64,000 nucleotides of DNA, from the NCBI GenBank assembly GCA_025499705.1, contig JAFMVE010000004.1, forward strand, positions 154,991-218,990, given 5' to 3'. The translations under genes were made by a program, and so were the position numbers. Origin of the DNA: Carboxylicivirga caseinilyticus (GTDB taxonomy: Bacteria; Bacteroidota; Bacteroidia; Bacteroidales; Marinilabiliaceae). Position 1 is the first letter of the stretch. Each line of letters starts with the position of its first letter. Under the pieces are notes generated by a model. That model did no database searches. It saw only the letters and a program-made list of their open reading frames with translations, and had not been told where the DNA came from. This document shows positions 28,148-38,354 of this stretch, in pieces.

Positions 28148-29974
28148 ATGAAAAAATTAATATCAGCCCTACTGGTTGTATTATGCTTTTCAACAGGTTG
28201 GGCTCAGAATAAAATCAAAGGTTGGGAATATTGGTTTGATGATGCAACTGAAAGCATGACCAAATTAAATATTACTCCATCAGAATCATTTGTACTTGAA
28301 TCCAATATTTCAACAGATGACCTGACAGATGGCTTACACCGAATTAATCTGCGATTCAAGGACGAGAACGATTTATATAGCACAATCTTATCTAGTTTCT
28401 TCTTTAAATCCGATACTGAAACAACTGGTATAGAACTTACTGAAGTCGAATATTGGTTTGATAGTAATTATGAGAATAAAGTTAATCAATCGATTATCGG
28501 GCAAACAGTTTGGGAACCAGTTCTGGATTTATCCGGATTGAATTTGGGGCTACATAGTATTCATATCCGTTTTAAGGATAGCATGGGTAAATGGAGCACA
28601 ACGTTGAGCCAATTCATATTAACAAAAGATGTTGAACAGTCAGCAAGTATGAAAGCATGGCAATACTGGATTGATAATGATCTTTCTTCTGCTGTCACTA
28701 CAAATATTACATCGGATACCGAATTTAGTTTGAGCACTGCGCTTGATTTGAGTGAAATGAATACGGGTGTACATACTTTTAATATTCGATTTCTCGACGA
28801 TCAAAATCGTTGGACTGTAACACAAAGTAAATTCTTCTACAAAAAAGAATCCAGAAATCTGACAGGCAATGCAATTACAGCATACCAATTTTGGTTAGAT
28901 GAAAAAATTGAAGAAGTATATACAATTGCCACTAGTCCAGCAGAATTAATAACCTTATCAGAAGCTATTGATTTTACAACTCTTGCAGCCGGCACACATG
29001 ATATCCATTTTCGATTTCTGGATGAAACAGGAGTTTGGAGTAGTGCCATAAGCAACACTTTTATAAAAGAATCATTATCCATTGAAGATGGCCTGATTGC
29101 TCATTACCCACTTGATACTAATGGAGATGATCAAAGCGTTTATCAGCATCATGGTACTTTAAACGAAACAACATCTGTACCTGATCGATTTGGAAATGCA
29201 GATGCTGCTCTCTATTTCGATGGAATAAATGATTACATAAGAATACCTGACGCTGATCATCTGGATATTAACAATAGCGAACCATTCTCTGTTTCTCTTT
29301 GGCTTAAACAGGATGCTGAAAACATCAGCAAATATTTTCTTTCGAAATATAATCCTTCACTGGGTTCCAAAGGAGCTTATGGTTTTGGTACCGGTTATAC
29401 CGGAGATGCCTACAGTTGGTTTTACTTCAATGATGAAGGAGGTAAAGAAAACAGGGGATCGATTGAATTGAACGATGGAAACTGGCATCATTATGTGGCA
29501 GTTTACAAACCTGGTGAAAACATCACTTTGTATATCGATAATCAATCTGACATTACACAAACAATTACATATACCGGCAATACAATTAACACAACAGATT
29601 TACTAATCGGCTGTGGAGCAAACATATCGCAATACTTTAAAGGAAGTCTGGATGATATAAGAATTTACAAAAGGGCATTGTCAACTGAAGAAATAAATGG
29701 ATTGTACACCTATGTTCCAACGTCCTTACCTGCTAATGAATTGTCCAATGTGTTGATTTATCCAAACCCGGCAAGTGATCAGTTAAATATTGATTTAGGG
29801 CTTCATAAAGGCGCTGCCATTTATTTATATAATTCCACCGGAATTTGTGCCTACAATACCATTACCTCTGACAAGACAATTGAAATACCCGTATCACATC
29901 TAGAACCAGGTTTATATCTAATTGAAATTAAATCAAATAAAGGAAGAACTATTTCAAAAGTTATGATCAAATAA
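28148..29974 (+). CDS. T9SS-secreted protein with four YWFD repeats and a LamG domain
   Basis: 608 aa. A signal peptide is followed by four tandem repeats of about 75 residues (residues ~24-305). Each starts with [YF]W[FIL]D and ends with GxHxIxxRFxDxxxxWS and a closing F-F-x-K strand. Next comes a laminin-G/concanavalin-like domain (about 310-520, with YPLDTNGDDQSVYQHHG, DGINDYIRIPD and DDIRIYKRALS). The last 75 residues are a type A T9SS sorting domain (IYPNPASDQLNI, GLYLIEIKSNKGRTISKVMIK). It is predicted to be secreted or surface-attached and possibly glycan-binding. No catalytic domain is seen. Confidence 0.82.
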   Translation: MKKLISALLVVLCFSTGWAQNKIKGWEYWFDDATESMTKLNITPSESFVLESNISTDDLTDGLHRINLRFKDENDLYSTILSSFFFKSDTETTGIELTEVEYWFDSNYENKVNQSIIGQTVWEPVLDLSGLNLGLHSIHIRFKDSMGKWSTTLSQFILTKDVEQSASMKAWQYWIDNDLSSAVTTNITSDTEFSLSTALDLSEMNTGVHTFNIRFLDDQNRWTVTQSKFFYKKESRNLTGNAITAYQFWLDEKIEEVYTIATSPAELITLSEAIDFTTLAAGTHDIHFRFLDETGVWSSAISNTFIKESLSIEDGLIAHYPLDTNGDDQSVYQHHGTLNETTSVPDRFGNADAALYFDGINDYIRIPDADHLDINNSEPFSVSLWLKQDAENISKYFLSKYNPSLGSKGAYGFGTGYTGDAYSWFYFNDEGGKENRGSIELNDGNWHHYVAVYKPGENITLYIDNQSDITQTITYTGNTINTTDLLIGCGANISQYFKGSLDDIRIYKRALSTEEINGLYTYVPTSLPANELSNVLIYPNPASDQLNIDLGLHKGAAIYLYNSTGICAYNTITSDKTIEIPVSHLEPGLYLIEIKSNKGRTISKVMIK

Positions 29975-29982
29975 TCATCGAC

Positions 29983-30909
29983 ATGAAAAGACTAATACTG
30001 GTAATTACAAGTCACATACTTTGTTTCCATTTGATACATTCGCAAATGGCAGCTTATTATCCTTTTGATGGTAATGCCAATGATATCAGTGGAAATGAAC
30101 ACAATGGAACCGTTTATGGAGCCACTTTAACAACCGACAGAGATGGCAATGCCAATTGTGCTTATTACTTTGATGGTATTGATGATTATATCGATTTAGG
30201 CGACTGGGAGAATGGTGGAGCCATGTCAATCACTTTCTGGGCCCGCTGGGATGCCTTTAATAATTATTCAAGAATCATTGATCTAGCAAATGGCTCATCC
30301 AATGCAAATATTATTGTATCTAATTACCAAACTGCCGGAAAGTTCTTTTTTCAGATTTATAGTACATCTACTAAAGGCGTAACCTCAAGTAGCTATATTA
30401 TAACAGCATCTTCCTGGGACTTTTATAGTGCCACAGTAAGTGATAATGGAGTAATGAGAATATATAAGAATGGAGTTCTTGTGAATGAATTAGCAAATGG
30501 AGTTGTTCCGGCACAAGTTTTAAGAACCAAACAATATGTTGCCAGGAGTAACTTCTCGCAGGATGGTTATTTTAAAGGAGCCATTGATGATATTCGCATT
30601 TTTAATCATACACTTTCAGAAGTTGAAGTATCCAACATTTATAACAACACATCAACTCGAATAGAAAAATCAAACTTAAATAGTATTAAAGTATTTCCTA
30701 ATCCTGTAAAATCCACTTTGTATTTTAGTCAGCAATTGGCATCAGGAAACACATTATCTTTATTCAATATTACAGGTAAATGCGTATTCTCAAAACTTGT
30801 TAATGAAAATACAAATTCAATAAACCTGAATCAGTTATCAGAAGGTATTTACCTGCTAAAAATACAATCTGATAATGGAGAAGAAACACTCAAGATAGTT
30901 AAGAATTAA
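29983..30909 (+). CDS. T9SS-secreted LamG-domain protein
   Basis: 308 aa. A signal peptide is followed directly by a LamG domain (about 22-220: AAYYPFDGNANDISGNEHNG, FDGIDDYIDLGD, DDIRIFNHTLSE), which resembles the LamG part of the preceding gene. A C-terminal T9SS sorting domain follows (VFPNPVKSTLYF, GIYLLKIQSDNGEETLKIVKN). Last gene of the three-gene secreted-protein unit and followed by a strong terminator. Probably a surface adhesin or carbohydrate-binding protein. Confidence 0.82.
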   Translation: MKRLILVITSHILCFHLIHSQMAAYYPFDGNANDISGNEHNGTVYGATLTTDRDGNANCAYYFDGIDDYIDLGDWENGGAMSITFWARWDAFNNYSRIIDLANGSSNANIIVSNYQTAGKFFFQIYSTSTKGVTSSSYIITASSWDFYSATVSDNGVMRIYKNGVLVNELANGVVPAQVLRTKQYVARSNFSQDGYFKGAIDDIRIFNHTLSEVEVSNIYNNTSTRIEKSNLNSIKVFPNPVKSTLYFSQQLASGNTLSLFNITGKCVFSKLVNENTNSINLNQLSEGIYLLKIQSDNGEETLKIVKN

Positions 30910-30940
30910 TTCCTGATTTAATACAAAGGGGTGAAGTTAA

Positions 30941-30967
30941 TGGAAGAGGTTATCGGGACCTCTTCCA
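30941..30967. terminator. Terminator between convergent genes
   Basis: Perfect 10-bp stem (TGGAAGAGGT/ACCTCTTCCA) with a 7-base loop followed by TTTTTTAT on the plus strand. It ends the secreted-protein operon; the convergent GHL10 gene stops 5 bases away. Confidence 0.8.
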
Positions 30968-30971
30968 TTTT

Positions 30972-32471
30972 TTATCTGAATATTACTCCGTTCGACTCAT
31001 TATTGGTGATGCTGATTCCTGTAATGATATAATCATACTTATATGGACTGTTTTGATCATCAAGTTTTAATTTTAATTCCGTATCACCTGTTACTGCAAC
31101 AATCGAACGAACATCATCCAACTTTAATTCTTTGTTTTTTTTGCATTTGTAAATGATGTATCCCACATTATTTTCACCAGCATTCCATGCAAGTGAGATG
31201 GTATCATTATTAACATCCCATTGAGCGTTTTCGGGGCGTTCTGGCATAATCTGTTTCACTCTCTTATTTTTGGGAGGAAGTGCCACATACCTGTAATGTT
31301 TTTTCTGCATCCGTTGTTTAAATCCCAAAGGATTAGTGCGCATATATTTAGCACTAAAAAACATACTCCCTTCCACATTCTCATATTTCCGAAGCAGTTT
31401 TACCTGCTTATCCATTTCTTTTGATTTTTGCCAGGCTTTTTCACCAGATTTAGCATCCAATCGATATAAACCGTGTCCGATATACAGAGGACAGCCGAAA
31501 GCATTTTTATCCCACCAGTCAACAAGTACTGAATAGTCAGCTACTTTCTTTCCTATTGGCCAGTATATTTGAGGGGTAACATAATCAATCCATCCTTCCT
31601 GCTGCCATTTTAGCACATCAGCATACAGGTCGTCATAATTGGTTTGGCCGGCTTTTGTTGCCGATCCTCTTGGATCTTTATCGTTATTACGCCAGACACC
31701 AAACGGTGATATACCAAACTCAACATATGGAGCCACGGCTTTTATGGTATCATGAAGCTGTTTGATGATCAGGTCAACATTATCTCTTCTCCAATTTTCC
31801 TTTTCATTAGTTGAAAAACCTCTGGGATATAATTCAAAAGCCTGCTGATCCGGAAAATCTTTTCCACTGATACGATATGGATAAAAATAATCATCAAAAT
31901 GAATGGCATCAATCTCATATCTTCTTAAGATATCGGCCACCACATTACAGACATGATTGCGTGTTTCGGGAAGGCCCGGATTGAAATAAGCTTTGCTACC
32001 ATACGTAACAAACCATTCGGGATTCGTCTTTACCGGATTTGATTCGGCAATTGAACTTTTGGCAGTGTCGAAAACTGCCCGATATGGATTCATCCAAACA
32101 TGAATATCCAAACCTCTTTTCCTACATTCCTTGATGGTAAATTCCAGTGGATCATAAAATGGATCAGGAGCTTTACCCTGCTCTCCGGTAAGCCATTGCG
32201 ACCATGGCTCAAAAGAAGATTGATAAAAAGCATCGGTCGATGGTCTTATTTGAAAAATAACAGTGTTGAAATGATATTCTTTTGCGAGATCCAGTAATTC
32301 AATCATTTCTTCCTGTTGCATATCAGTTGATAATCCAGCTCTTGAGGGCCAGTCAATATTGGCAACCGTTGCAATCCATACAGCACGCATTTCCCTTTTG
32401 GGATATTTACCAGCATACAATATTACAGTTGCCAGAAAAGCAAACTGAATAAGAACAATGCATCGTTTCAT
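30972..32471 (-). CDS. Secreted GHL10 (DUF187) glycosidase-like protein
   Basis: 499 aa with a signal peptide (MKRCIVLIQFAFLATVILYA). The conserved GHL10 blocks are all present: REMRAVWIATVANIDWPS at the start of the barrel, HFNTVIFQIRPSTDAFY, LDIHVWMNPYRA, AIHFDDYFYPY, EFGISPFGVWRN and IDYVTPQIYWPIG. A C-terminal fibronectin-like domain follows (about 410-499). The family (YngK-like) is predicted to be a TIM-barrel glycoside hydrolase of the cell envelope with an acidic pair on these strands. The substrate is not established from the sequence. Monocistronic. Confidence 0.9.
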   Translation of the reverse strand: MKRCIVLIQFAFLATVILYAGKYPKREMRAVWIATVANIDWPSRAGLSTDMQQEEMIELLDLAKEYHFNTVIFQIRPSTDAFYQSSFEPWSQWLTGEQGKAPDPFYDPLEFTIKECRKRGLDIHVWMNPYRAVFDTAKSSIAESNPVKTNPEWFVTYGSKAYFNPGLPETRNHVCNVVADILRRYEIDAIHFDDYFYPYRISGKDFPDQQAFELYPRGFSTNEKENWRRDNVDLIIKQLHDTIKAVAPYVEFGISPFGVWRNNDKDPRGSATKAGQTNYDDLYADVLKWQQEGWIDYVTPQIYWPIGKKVADYSVLVDWWDKNAFGCPLYIGHGLYRLDAKSGEKAWQKSKEMDKQVKLLRKYENVEGSMFFSAKYMRTNPLGFKQRMQKKHYRYVALPPKNKRVKQIMPERPENAQWDVNNDTISLAWNAGENNVGYIIYKCKKNKELKLDDVRSIVAVTGDTELKLKLDDQNSPYKYDYIITGISITNNESNGVIFR

Positions 32472-32538
32472 TTCAATTCAGGAATTTAATTGTATTCAAA
32501 TAAAAGTTGAAGATACACCAAAGTAAAGAGATAAAAAA

Positions 32539-32558
32539 AGGGAAGCCTTTGCTTCCCT
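32539..32558 (-). terminator. Terminator of trxB
   Basis: Perfect 8-bp stem AGGGAAGC/GCTTCCCT with a CTTT-type loop, followed on the minus strand by a run of seven T. Confidence 0.8.
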
Positions 32559-32581
32559 CTCTGAAATATTGTATCATAAAA

Positions 32582-33583
32582 TTATTCCTGCTCAGCCAGA
32601 AAACGTTCTGCATCAATGGCAGCCATACAGCCAGAACCTGCAGCAGTAACTGCCTGACGATACTGATCATCCTGAACATCACCACAGGCAAATACTCCTG
32701 GTACATTTGTTTTTGAAGTTCCTGGAATGGTTTTAATATAACCTACTTCGTTTGTATCAATGTAATCAGCAAAAATTTCTGAGTTTGGCTTATGTCCAAT
32801 TCCAAGGAAGAATCCATCAATAGCGATCTTCACTTCTTCCTCCTCCGGAGTACCCATGTTTTTCACTAAAGTAGCACCTTCAACAACTCCGTTTCCAAAT
32901 AATCCTTTGGTCTGATGTTTCCAAAGAATTTCGATGTTTTGAGCTTTGATTACTCTATCCTGCATAACTTTTGAGGCACGTAATTCATCACGACGAACAA
33001 TAAGGTAAACTTTCTTTGTCAAGCCTGAAAGATACAATGCTTCTTCACAAGCAGTATCTCCACCACCTACTACAGCCACATCCTTACCTCTGTAGAAAAA
33101 TCCGTCGCATGTTGCACACGCCGAAACACCTGAACCAGCATATTTTGTTTCATCAGGTAAACCTAAATATTTGGCTGTTGCACCCGTAGCAATAATCAAG
33201 GCCTCAGCTTCTACTACTTTACTCTCATCAATTGTTACTTTAAACGGACGGGCAGATAAATCTGCTTTTGTAGCCATTCCAAAACGAATATCTGTTCCAA
33301 AACGTTCAGCTTGTTTTTTGAGGTCTTCCATCATTTCAGGACCTGTGATACCAGATGGATAACCAGGGAAATTTTCAACCTCAGTGGTAGTGGTTAACTG
33401 TCCTCCGGGTTGCATTCCTTCATACATAACCGGGCTCAGATTGGCACGGGCAGCATAGATAGCAGCAGTATATCCTGCCGGACCAGAACCTATAATTAAA
33501 ACTTTTACTTTTTCAACATCAGTTGCTTCATTATTATCTTTTTTGGGGGCACTCAAATCCTCCATTTTTCCGAATAGAGCCAT
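32582..33583 (-). CDS. trxB: Thioredoxin reductase
   Basis: 333-aa FAD/NADPH enzyme that reduces thioredoxins such as those encoded at 6.9-7.8 kb. FAD-binding GSGPAGYTAAIYAARA (about 32-47), MQPGGQL, redox-active CATC in SACATCDGFFY, NADPH-binding VVGGGDTACEEALYL and the C-terminal GVFACGDVQDDQYRQAVTAAGSG are all intact. It has an N-terminal extension of about 25 residues before the FAD motif compared with the E. coli enzyme. Monocistronic. Confidence 0.95.
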   Translation of the reverse strand: MALFGKMEDLSAPKKDNNEATDVEKVKVLIIGSGPAGYTAAIYAARANLSPVMYEGMQPGGQLTTTTEVENFPGYPSGITGPEMMEDLKKQAERFGTDIRFGMATKADLSARPFKVTIDESKVVEAEALIIATGATAKYLGLPDETKYAGSGVSACATCDGFFYRGKDVAVVGGGDTACEEALYLSGLTKKVYLIVRRDELRASKVMQDRVIKAQNIEILWKHQTKGLFGNGVVEGATLVKNMGTPEEEEVKIAIDGFFLGIGHKPNSEIFADYIDTNEVGYIKTIPGTSKTNVPGVFACGDVQDDQYRQAVTAAGSGCMAAIDAERFLAEQE

Positions 33584-33737
33584 AATATGTATGTATTTAT
33601 ATTTTTATATAATTTAAAAACTAATTATTCAGCGTTTGACAATCAAAATTTATGCCGTTCAAAAATGATACTGTTAATCCGTTCATCATACTGACATGCC
33701 AACCGATTAACTGACAAAATATCAGATTTATATAAAA

Positions 33738-34682
33738 TTACTGATATAAAACAATAGAATCAACATCGAAAGACATCCCGGAAACTAAACCTAATCCTCC
33801 ATCAATATTATTATGAATCTGATTAGGATCAAATATGGGTAATCCTTCATAAAAACCATCATATCCAGCTGAAATTACCTTACTTCTGAAATAAGAATAA
33901 TAATCATAGGTATGATGATATAAATAAAGTGAGATTTTTATTTTGTCTTCATAATAATCAAAAAACAGATAATCCTTCGGAATGTTGACATTAATTGTAT
34001 AAGTTATTCCATTTACCAATTCATCAGTAAATAAACCCTGAAAATTCAATCCTTGCAATAAGCTGCCACTTTGATCCTTCTGAAGAAAAATCGGATCATC
34101 TTTATCGTAATCTACAACATCCCTCGTATAATATGGCTCATTATTTATCATCCCATATCCTTCGCGTATAATATATAACTGGTAATAATCTTCCTCAGCC
34201 AAAGGATCTGAGAATGATACCTTCGTTTTTAAATAACTCATCTGAATACCATCGGTATAACTATAGTTGATGGTACTTGTATCCATTTTTTCAATAGGAA
34301 TCTCACCAGGCAAATAGGATTCTACAAGAATTGTATCTCCTTCTCTTTCAAAAGCCTCAATAACAATATCATCACCTTTACTAAAGGTAAACTCTTTCCA
34401 GTTACTCCAAACAGTATCTGAAGGAAGAATATAGGTACCCTGATTTACTCCATTTATTGAGATTCGAAACCTGGCATTTTCAACTTGTTTATAGCTAGGA
34501 ACTGATAATATACTCTGACTCTTACTAAAATGAAGACTCAAGGCACTATCGGGATATATAAAGGAATACATAACCAACTTATCGGGCTGATCATTTAACT
34601 CAATAAGGATATCTTTCTCGCAGGAAAGCATCAGTAATAGAAACGAAACAATTAAACTATATTTTATAATACTCCATCTCAT
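33738..34682 (-). CDS. DUF4249-family lipoprotein
   Basis: 314 aa, lipoprotein signal MRWSIIKYSLIVSFLLLMLSC. The beta-rich body starts EKDILIELNDQPDKLVMYSFIYPDSALSLHFSKS-like (about 22-55), as in DUF4249 proteins. These are routinely encoded right after STN-type TonB receptors in Bacteroidota. It starts 2 bases after the receptor's stop and is probably the surface partner of that receptor. The last gene of the sigma/FecR operon. Confidence 0.85.
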   Translation of the reverse strand: MRWSIIKYSLIVSFLLLMLSCEKDILIELNDQPDKLVMYSFIYPDSALSLHFSKSQSILSVPSYKQVENARFRISINGVNQGTYILPSDTVWSNWKEFTFSKGDDIVIEAFEREGDTILVESYLPGEIPIEKMDTSTINYSYTDGIQMSYLKTKVSFSDPLAEEDYYQLYIIREGYGMINNEPYYTRDVVDYDKDDPIFLQKDQSGSLLQGLNFQGLFTDELVNGITYTINVNIPKDYLFFDYYEDKIKISLYLYHHTYDYYSYFRSKVISAGYDGFYEGLPIFDPNQIHNNIDGGLGLVSGMSFDVDSIVLYQ

Positions 34683-34684
34683 AC

Positions 34685-37342
34685 CTAAAACTGTATTGTA
34701 AACCTGGCATATGGTATTGGAAACGGGAACAAACTAAATTGCTTCAACGAACGCTTTATATCACCATTATCCTGTTCTGTATCCGAAAAATAAAGGAAGA
34801 ATGGATTCTGGCGCCCATATGCATTCAACAGTCCAAAACTCCAAACTCTGCTCCCGTACGGTTTTTCTTTTTCAAAATTAACTCCCATATCGAGTCGGTG
34901 AAAGTTAGGCATTCGATAACTATTTCGCTCACTTATGTACTGATTATATTTAGTGTCGAACTCATTTTCCTGAGTTGGCAAATCAGGTGCATAATATTTG
35001 GTTTCAGGTAAAGTTATCGGACTACCTGTTCCAAATGTCCAGGTGCCGCTAAGGGTAATCCCTTTTTTGAACCGATACATTAGAAACAGCGAAGCATCAT
35101 GTGTTCGGTCAAAATCTGCAGGGAAAGGATTTCCATTATTCAATTCTTCAAACTGATTGATCGTTTTTGAATAAGTATATCCAAACCAACCCGATAAACT
35201 ACCTGTTTTTTTATGAAGTAAAAACTCAATACCTTTTGATTCACCATCGCCTGCGGTCAACTTATTTCGCCAGTCTGAAGTAAAATCAAAATAACTGGTT
35301 GATTCCTTATAAGCCAGAATATCAGAGAATGATTTGTAGTATGCTTCTATGGAAAGGCCAAAGCCTTTGCCTATCTCATATTCCCATCCAAATGCCGTCT
35401 GTGTTGCCCTCATGGGTTTAATTTCATCAGACACCGGCAACCACATATCGGTTGGCATTGATACACTTGATGTTCGTAATAAATGCATGTATTGTGTCAT
35501 ATGACTATAGGCTGCTTTCACCGACATCCTGTCATTAATAAGGTAACGAGCCGAAAATCGGGGCTCAGCCGACCAGTAATACTTTGACTCAGTTTGGAAT
35601 GCTGAAAAATGGCCTCCAATATTCAACCTTAGGTTATCTGTCAGATTAAAATCGTCCTCAACATACAACCTTAATTCTGGTCGAAACATACGGTTGCCTC
35701 CATAGGTTGTGTCGATCGCCTCACTTCCGGTATTTTCCTGCAGATATACATCTATACCAGGATAAAAATTATGAGCTGTTAAGCTTGCACCAAACCTGAA
35801 ATAATGCGCAGGTCTTGGAATATAATCCCAATCAGTTTTTAAAGTATAATCCTTTATTCCACTATAATAATTCTGATTGACAACCGTCCAGTCACCATCT
35901 GACTGGTAATTTACTTTCTGACCAATATAGAACTGATAATCACTATAACTGGCTGTTGTATTTACAAACACCTTTTCACCAAAGATGTGATTCCATCGTG
36001 ATGAAAACACTGCATTTTTCCAACCTATATCACTTTCATCGTATGCTTCTACTACCTGTCTTGAGGTATTGGTTTCATTGGCACTTATCTCAATATTCTG
36101 AAAGTTATATTGAAGATCATACTGATCCTTACCCAAATACGAACTAACATAAATCCGGTCTTTATAACCTAATTTCAGATTAAACTTGGAATTAAAGTCA
36201 TAGAAGTAAAACCGGCTTTTATTATTGTCATTTAACTGCAATAACCCAGTAAAAATATCCATATACGTTCGTCTAATCGAGACAGAAAAAGACGATTTAT
36301 CTTTTATCAGCGGACCTTCTGCAGCCACCCTGCTGGATAAAACACCAATACTTGCCAGTCCTTTAAACTCCTGATCATTCCCATCATACATACGAATATC
36401 AACAACCGATGAAAGTCTTCCACCATAACGAGCCGGAAAGCCACCTTTTACGACACTTACATGATTAACTGCATCGGCATTGAATATGGAAAAGAATCCC
36501 AACAGGTGTCCAACATTATACACAGGTACATCATCCATCAATACCATATTCTGATCAGGACCACCGCCCCTGACATACAAAGCACTTAATCCTTCACCTC
36601 CACTCTGAATACCAGGTAACAACTGAATACTCTTCACTAAATCAACTTCGCCTAAGAATACCGGAACGTTTTTTATTTGTTCGATGGGTAAATCAACTGT
36701 TCCGGTTCTGGTACTTTTAACTTTATTCGGAACCTTTGACTTTATAATGGAAATTTCTCTGATCTCGCTATCTGCAATCATATCAAAATGAATAACCGTA
36801 TCAGACTGTAAGTCAATTAACATTTCCTGATGTTCATACCCGACGTAAGAACAATTCAACCGAGTATATCCTGCAGGCAGAGTAAGACTATAAAAACCAA
36901 AGTTATTACTTACTGTTCCCAACAATTGATCTTCATCGTAAATATTCGCCTGAATCAAGGCTTCTTTTGATTTCGCATCCCGAATATAACCTCTGATAAC
37001 ATGTTTTCCGGGAATACCTTCGTAGGGTTGAATAATAATTTTATTTCCTCTAACTAAAAAGCTTGAAGGACATTTTATAAATAGTTCATTTAAAATCTCA
37101 CGTATTGTGGCAGAAGAACGACTCAACTCAATACTCTCTTCGAAACAGAGCATATTACTGTAACTAAAAACAACATTGGCCTGATCTTCAATCGACTTCA
37201 GGAAATAAGCAGTAGAAGCTTTGGTAGTATCAAAAGACACCTCCTCATATAAAACGTTTTGCCCATTCAACTGTAAAGCAAACAGTTGAATGAGCAAAAT
37301 GATGAAAATATTTTTATAACCTAAATTTTCCAGTTTCGGCAT
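34685..37342 (-). CDS. TonB-dependent receptor with STN signalling domain
   Basis: 885 aa. Signal sequence, then a secretin/TonB N-terminal (STN) domain (about 30-110), a carboxypeptidase-regulatory-like domain (about 115-200), a plug (PVFLGEVDLVKSIQLLPGIQSGGEGLSALYVRGG region, about 225-330) and a barrel ending in an aromatic residue (ARFTIQF). The STN domain is the part that signals to an anti-sigma factor, and FecR and ECF sigma genes lie directly upstream, so the receptor is a surface-signalling transporter. The ligand is unknown; an iron complex, a peptide or another nutrient is possible. Confidence 0.92.
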   Translation of the reverse strand: MPKLENLGYKNIFIILLIQLFALQLNGQNVLYEEVSFDTTKASTAYFLKSIEDQANVVFSYSNMLCFEESIELSRSSATIREILNELFIKCPSSFLVRGNKIIIQPYEGIPGKHVIRGYIRDAKSKEALIQANIYDEDQLLGTVSNNFGFYSLTLPAGYTRLNCSYVGYEHQEMLIDLQSDTVIHFDMIADSEIREISIIKSKVPNKVKSTRTGTVDLPIEQIKNVPVFLGEVDLVKSIQLLPGIQSGGEGLSALYVRGGGPDQNMVLMDDVPVYNVGHLLGFFSIFNADAVNHVSVVKGGFPARYGGRLSSVVDIRMYDGNDQEFKGLASIGVLSSRVAAEGPLIKDKSSFSVSIRRTYMDIFTGLLQLNDNNKSRFYFYDFNSKFNLKLGYKDRIYVSSYLGKDQYDLQYNFQNIEISANETNTSRQVVEAYDESDIGWKNAVFSSRWNHIFGEKVFVNTTASYSDYQFYIGQKVNYQSDGDWTVVNQNYYSGIKDYTLKTDWDYIPRPAHYFRFGASLTAHNFYPGIDVYLQENTGSEAIDTTYGGNRMFRPELRLYVEDDFNLTDNLRLNIGGHFSAFQTESKYYWSAEPRFSARYLINDRMSVKAAYSHMTQYMHLLRTSSVSMPTDMWLPVSDEIKPMRATQTAFGWEYEIGKGFGLSIEAYYKSFSDILAYKESTSYFDFTSDWRNKLTAGDGESKGIEFLLHKKTGSLSGWFGYTYSKTINQFEELNNGNPFPADFDRTHDASLFLMYRFKKGITLSGTWTFGTGSPITLPETKYYAPDLPTQENEFDTKYNQYISERNSYRMPNFHRLDMGVNFEKEKPYGSRVWSFGLLNAYGRQNPFFLYFSDTEQDNGDIKRSLKQFSLFPFPIPYARFTIQF

Positions 37343-37363
37343 TTCAAATTATCATCCCCGAAT

Positions 37364-38347
37364 TTAATCAGAGATGATCAATTTTTTGCCATCCATGGTA
37401 AAGTTTTTCTTGAAATGTATTCGCAGCTCAACCAGAACTTCTTCCAGTGTTGGAGAATTAAACTTCGAAGTAATTACTCTGTCGGTAACTTCAGCTTTAT
37501 TTTCAATCTCCTCTATATCTTCAGTAAAATGATCTCTTAAGGTCTGTAAAACTTCCTTCATCCCTGTTTTTTCAAACTCAATGACACCTGTTCTCCATGA
37601 CATCCTATTTAATGGTGTATCATTTACTTTTTCAAATTCTCCATTAATAAATGAAGCAGATTCTCCCTTTGAAACAATTACATCTTTATCGTTTGATGAA
37701 AACATAACCCGACCTTCTGTAACAATCAGGTTGGTTGCTCCATTAACCCCTGTTTCTTCAAGATAAAAAGCGGTACCCAACACCTTCACTTCTGTATTTC
37801 CTACCTTCACAACAAAAGGCTGTTCCGGATTTCTGGTCACCTTAAAATATCCTTCCCCATGCAGTTTTAATCGTCTTTGACGACCATCAAATGATTTTTC
37901 GAATACCAGTTTACTATGGGTATTCAAATCAACCAATGAATTATCAGGCAATACAATACTTTCTACTTCAATTGAAGAAGAAAAAGCTACCCATTTTCCA
38001 AAACCGGGAGTTGTCTGATATAATGTAAGGGCAACACTCACTGCTATCAAAGGCAAGAGCATTGCTGCAATATTCCTGAAAGAAAAGGATACCTTTTTAC
38101 CATTTTTTTTCTCATTGGTAAAGCCTACTTTAGAGGCAAATTGCTTATAGTCTTCTTCAACATCAATAGCATCAAATGCCATAATGTTAGAAGAATGATT
38201 CCAAACAGCTTGCACCTCATCAAAATACACTTGATTATCAGATGAAAGATTTAACCAACTATTAAGTTGTTCTCCTTCGTCTGAAGTAAGCGAGTTTGTA
38301 AGATGCTTAACTATAAGCTCATCAATATTTCCCCAGTTCTCACTCAT
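37364..38347 (-). CDS. FecR-type anti-sigma factor
   Basis: 327 aa. N-terminal cytoplasmic sigma-binding part (1-85), one membrane helix (about 88-108, FRNIAAMLLPLIAVSVALTL), then the periplasmic FecR domain (VVLPDNSLVDLNTHSKLVFE-type sequence, about 130-230) and a C-terminal STN-interacting DUF4974-like domain with FEKTGMKEVLQTLRDHF. It would hold the ECF sigma factor until the TonB receptor reports its ligand. Lies 7 bases after a 57-codon ORF and 21 bases before the receptor gene. Confidence 0.92.
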   Translation of the reverse strand: MSENWGNIDELIVKHLTNSLTSDEGEQLNSWLNLSSDNQVYFDEVQAVWNHSSNIMAFDAIDVEEDYKQFASKVGFTNEKKNGKKVSFSFRNIAAMLLPLIAVSVALTLYQTTPGFGKWVAFSSSIEVESIVLPDNSLVDLNTHSKLVFEKSFDGRQRRLKLHGEGYFKVTRNPEQPFVVKVGNTEVKVLGTAFYLEETGVNGATNLIVTEGRVMFSSNDKDVIVSKGESASFINGEFEKVNDTPLNRMSWRTGVIEFEKTGMKEVLQTLRDHFTEDIEEIENKAEVTDRVITSKFNSPTLEEVLVELRIHFKKNFTMDGKKLIISD

Positions 38348-38354
38348 ACAATTA

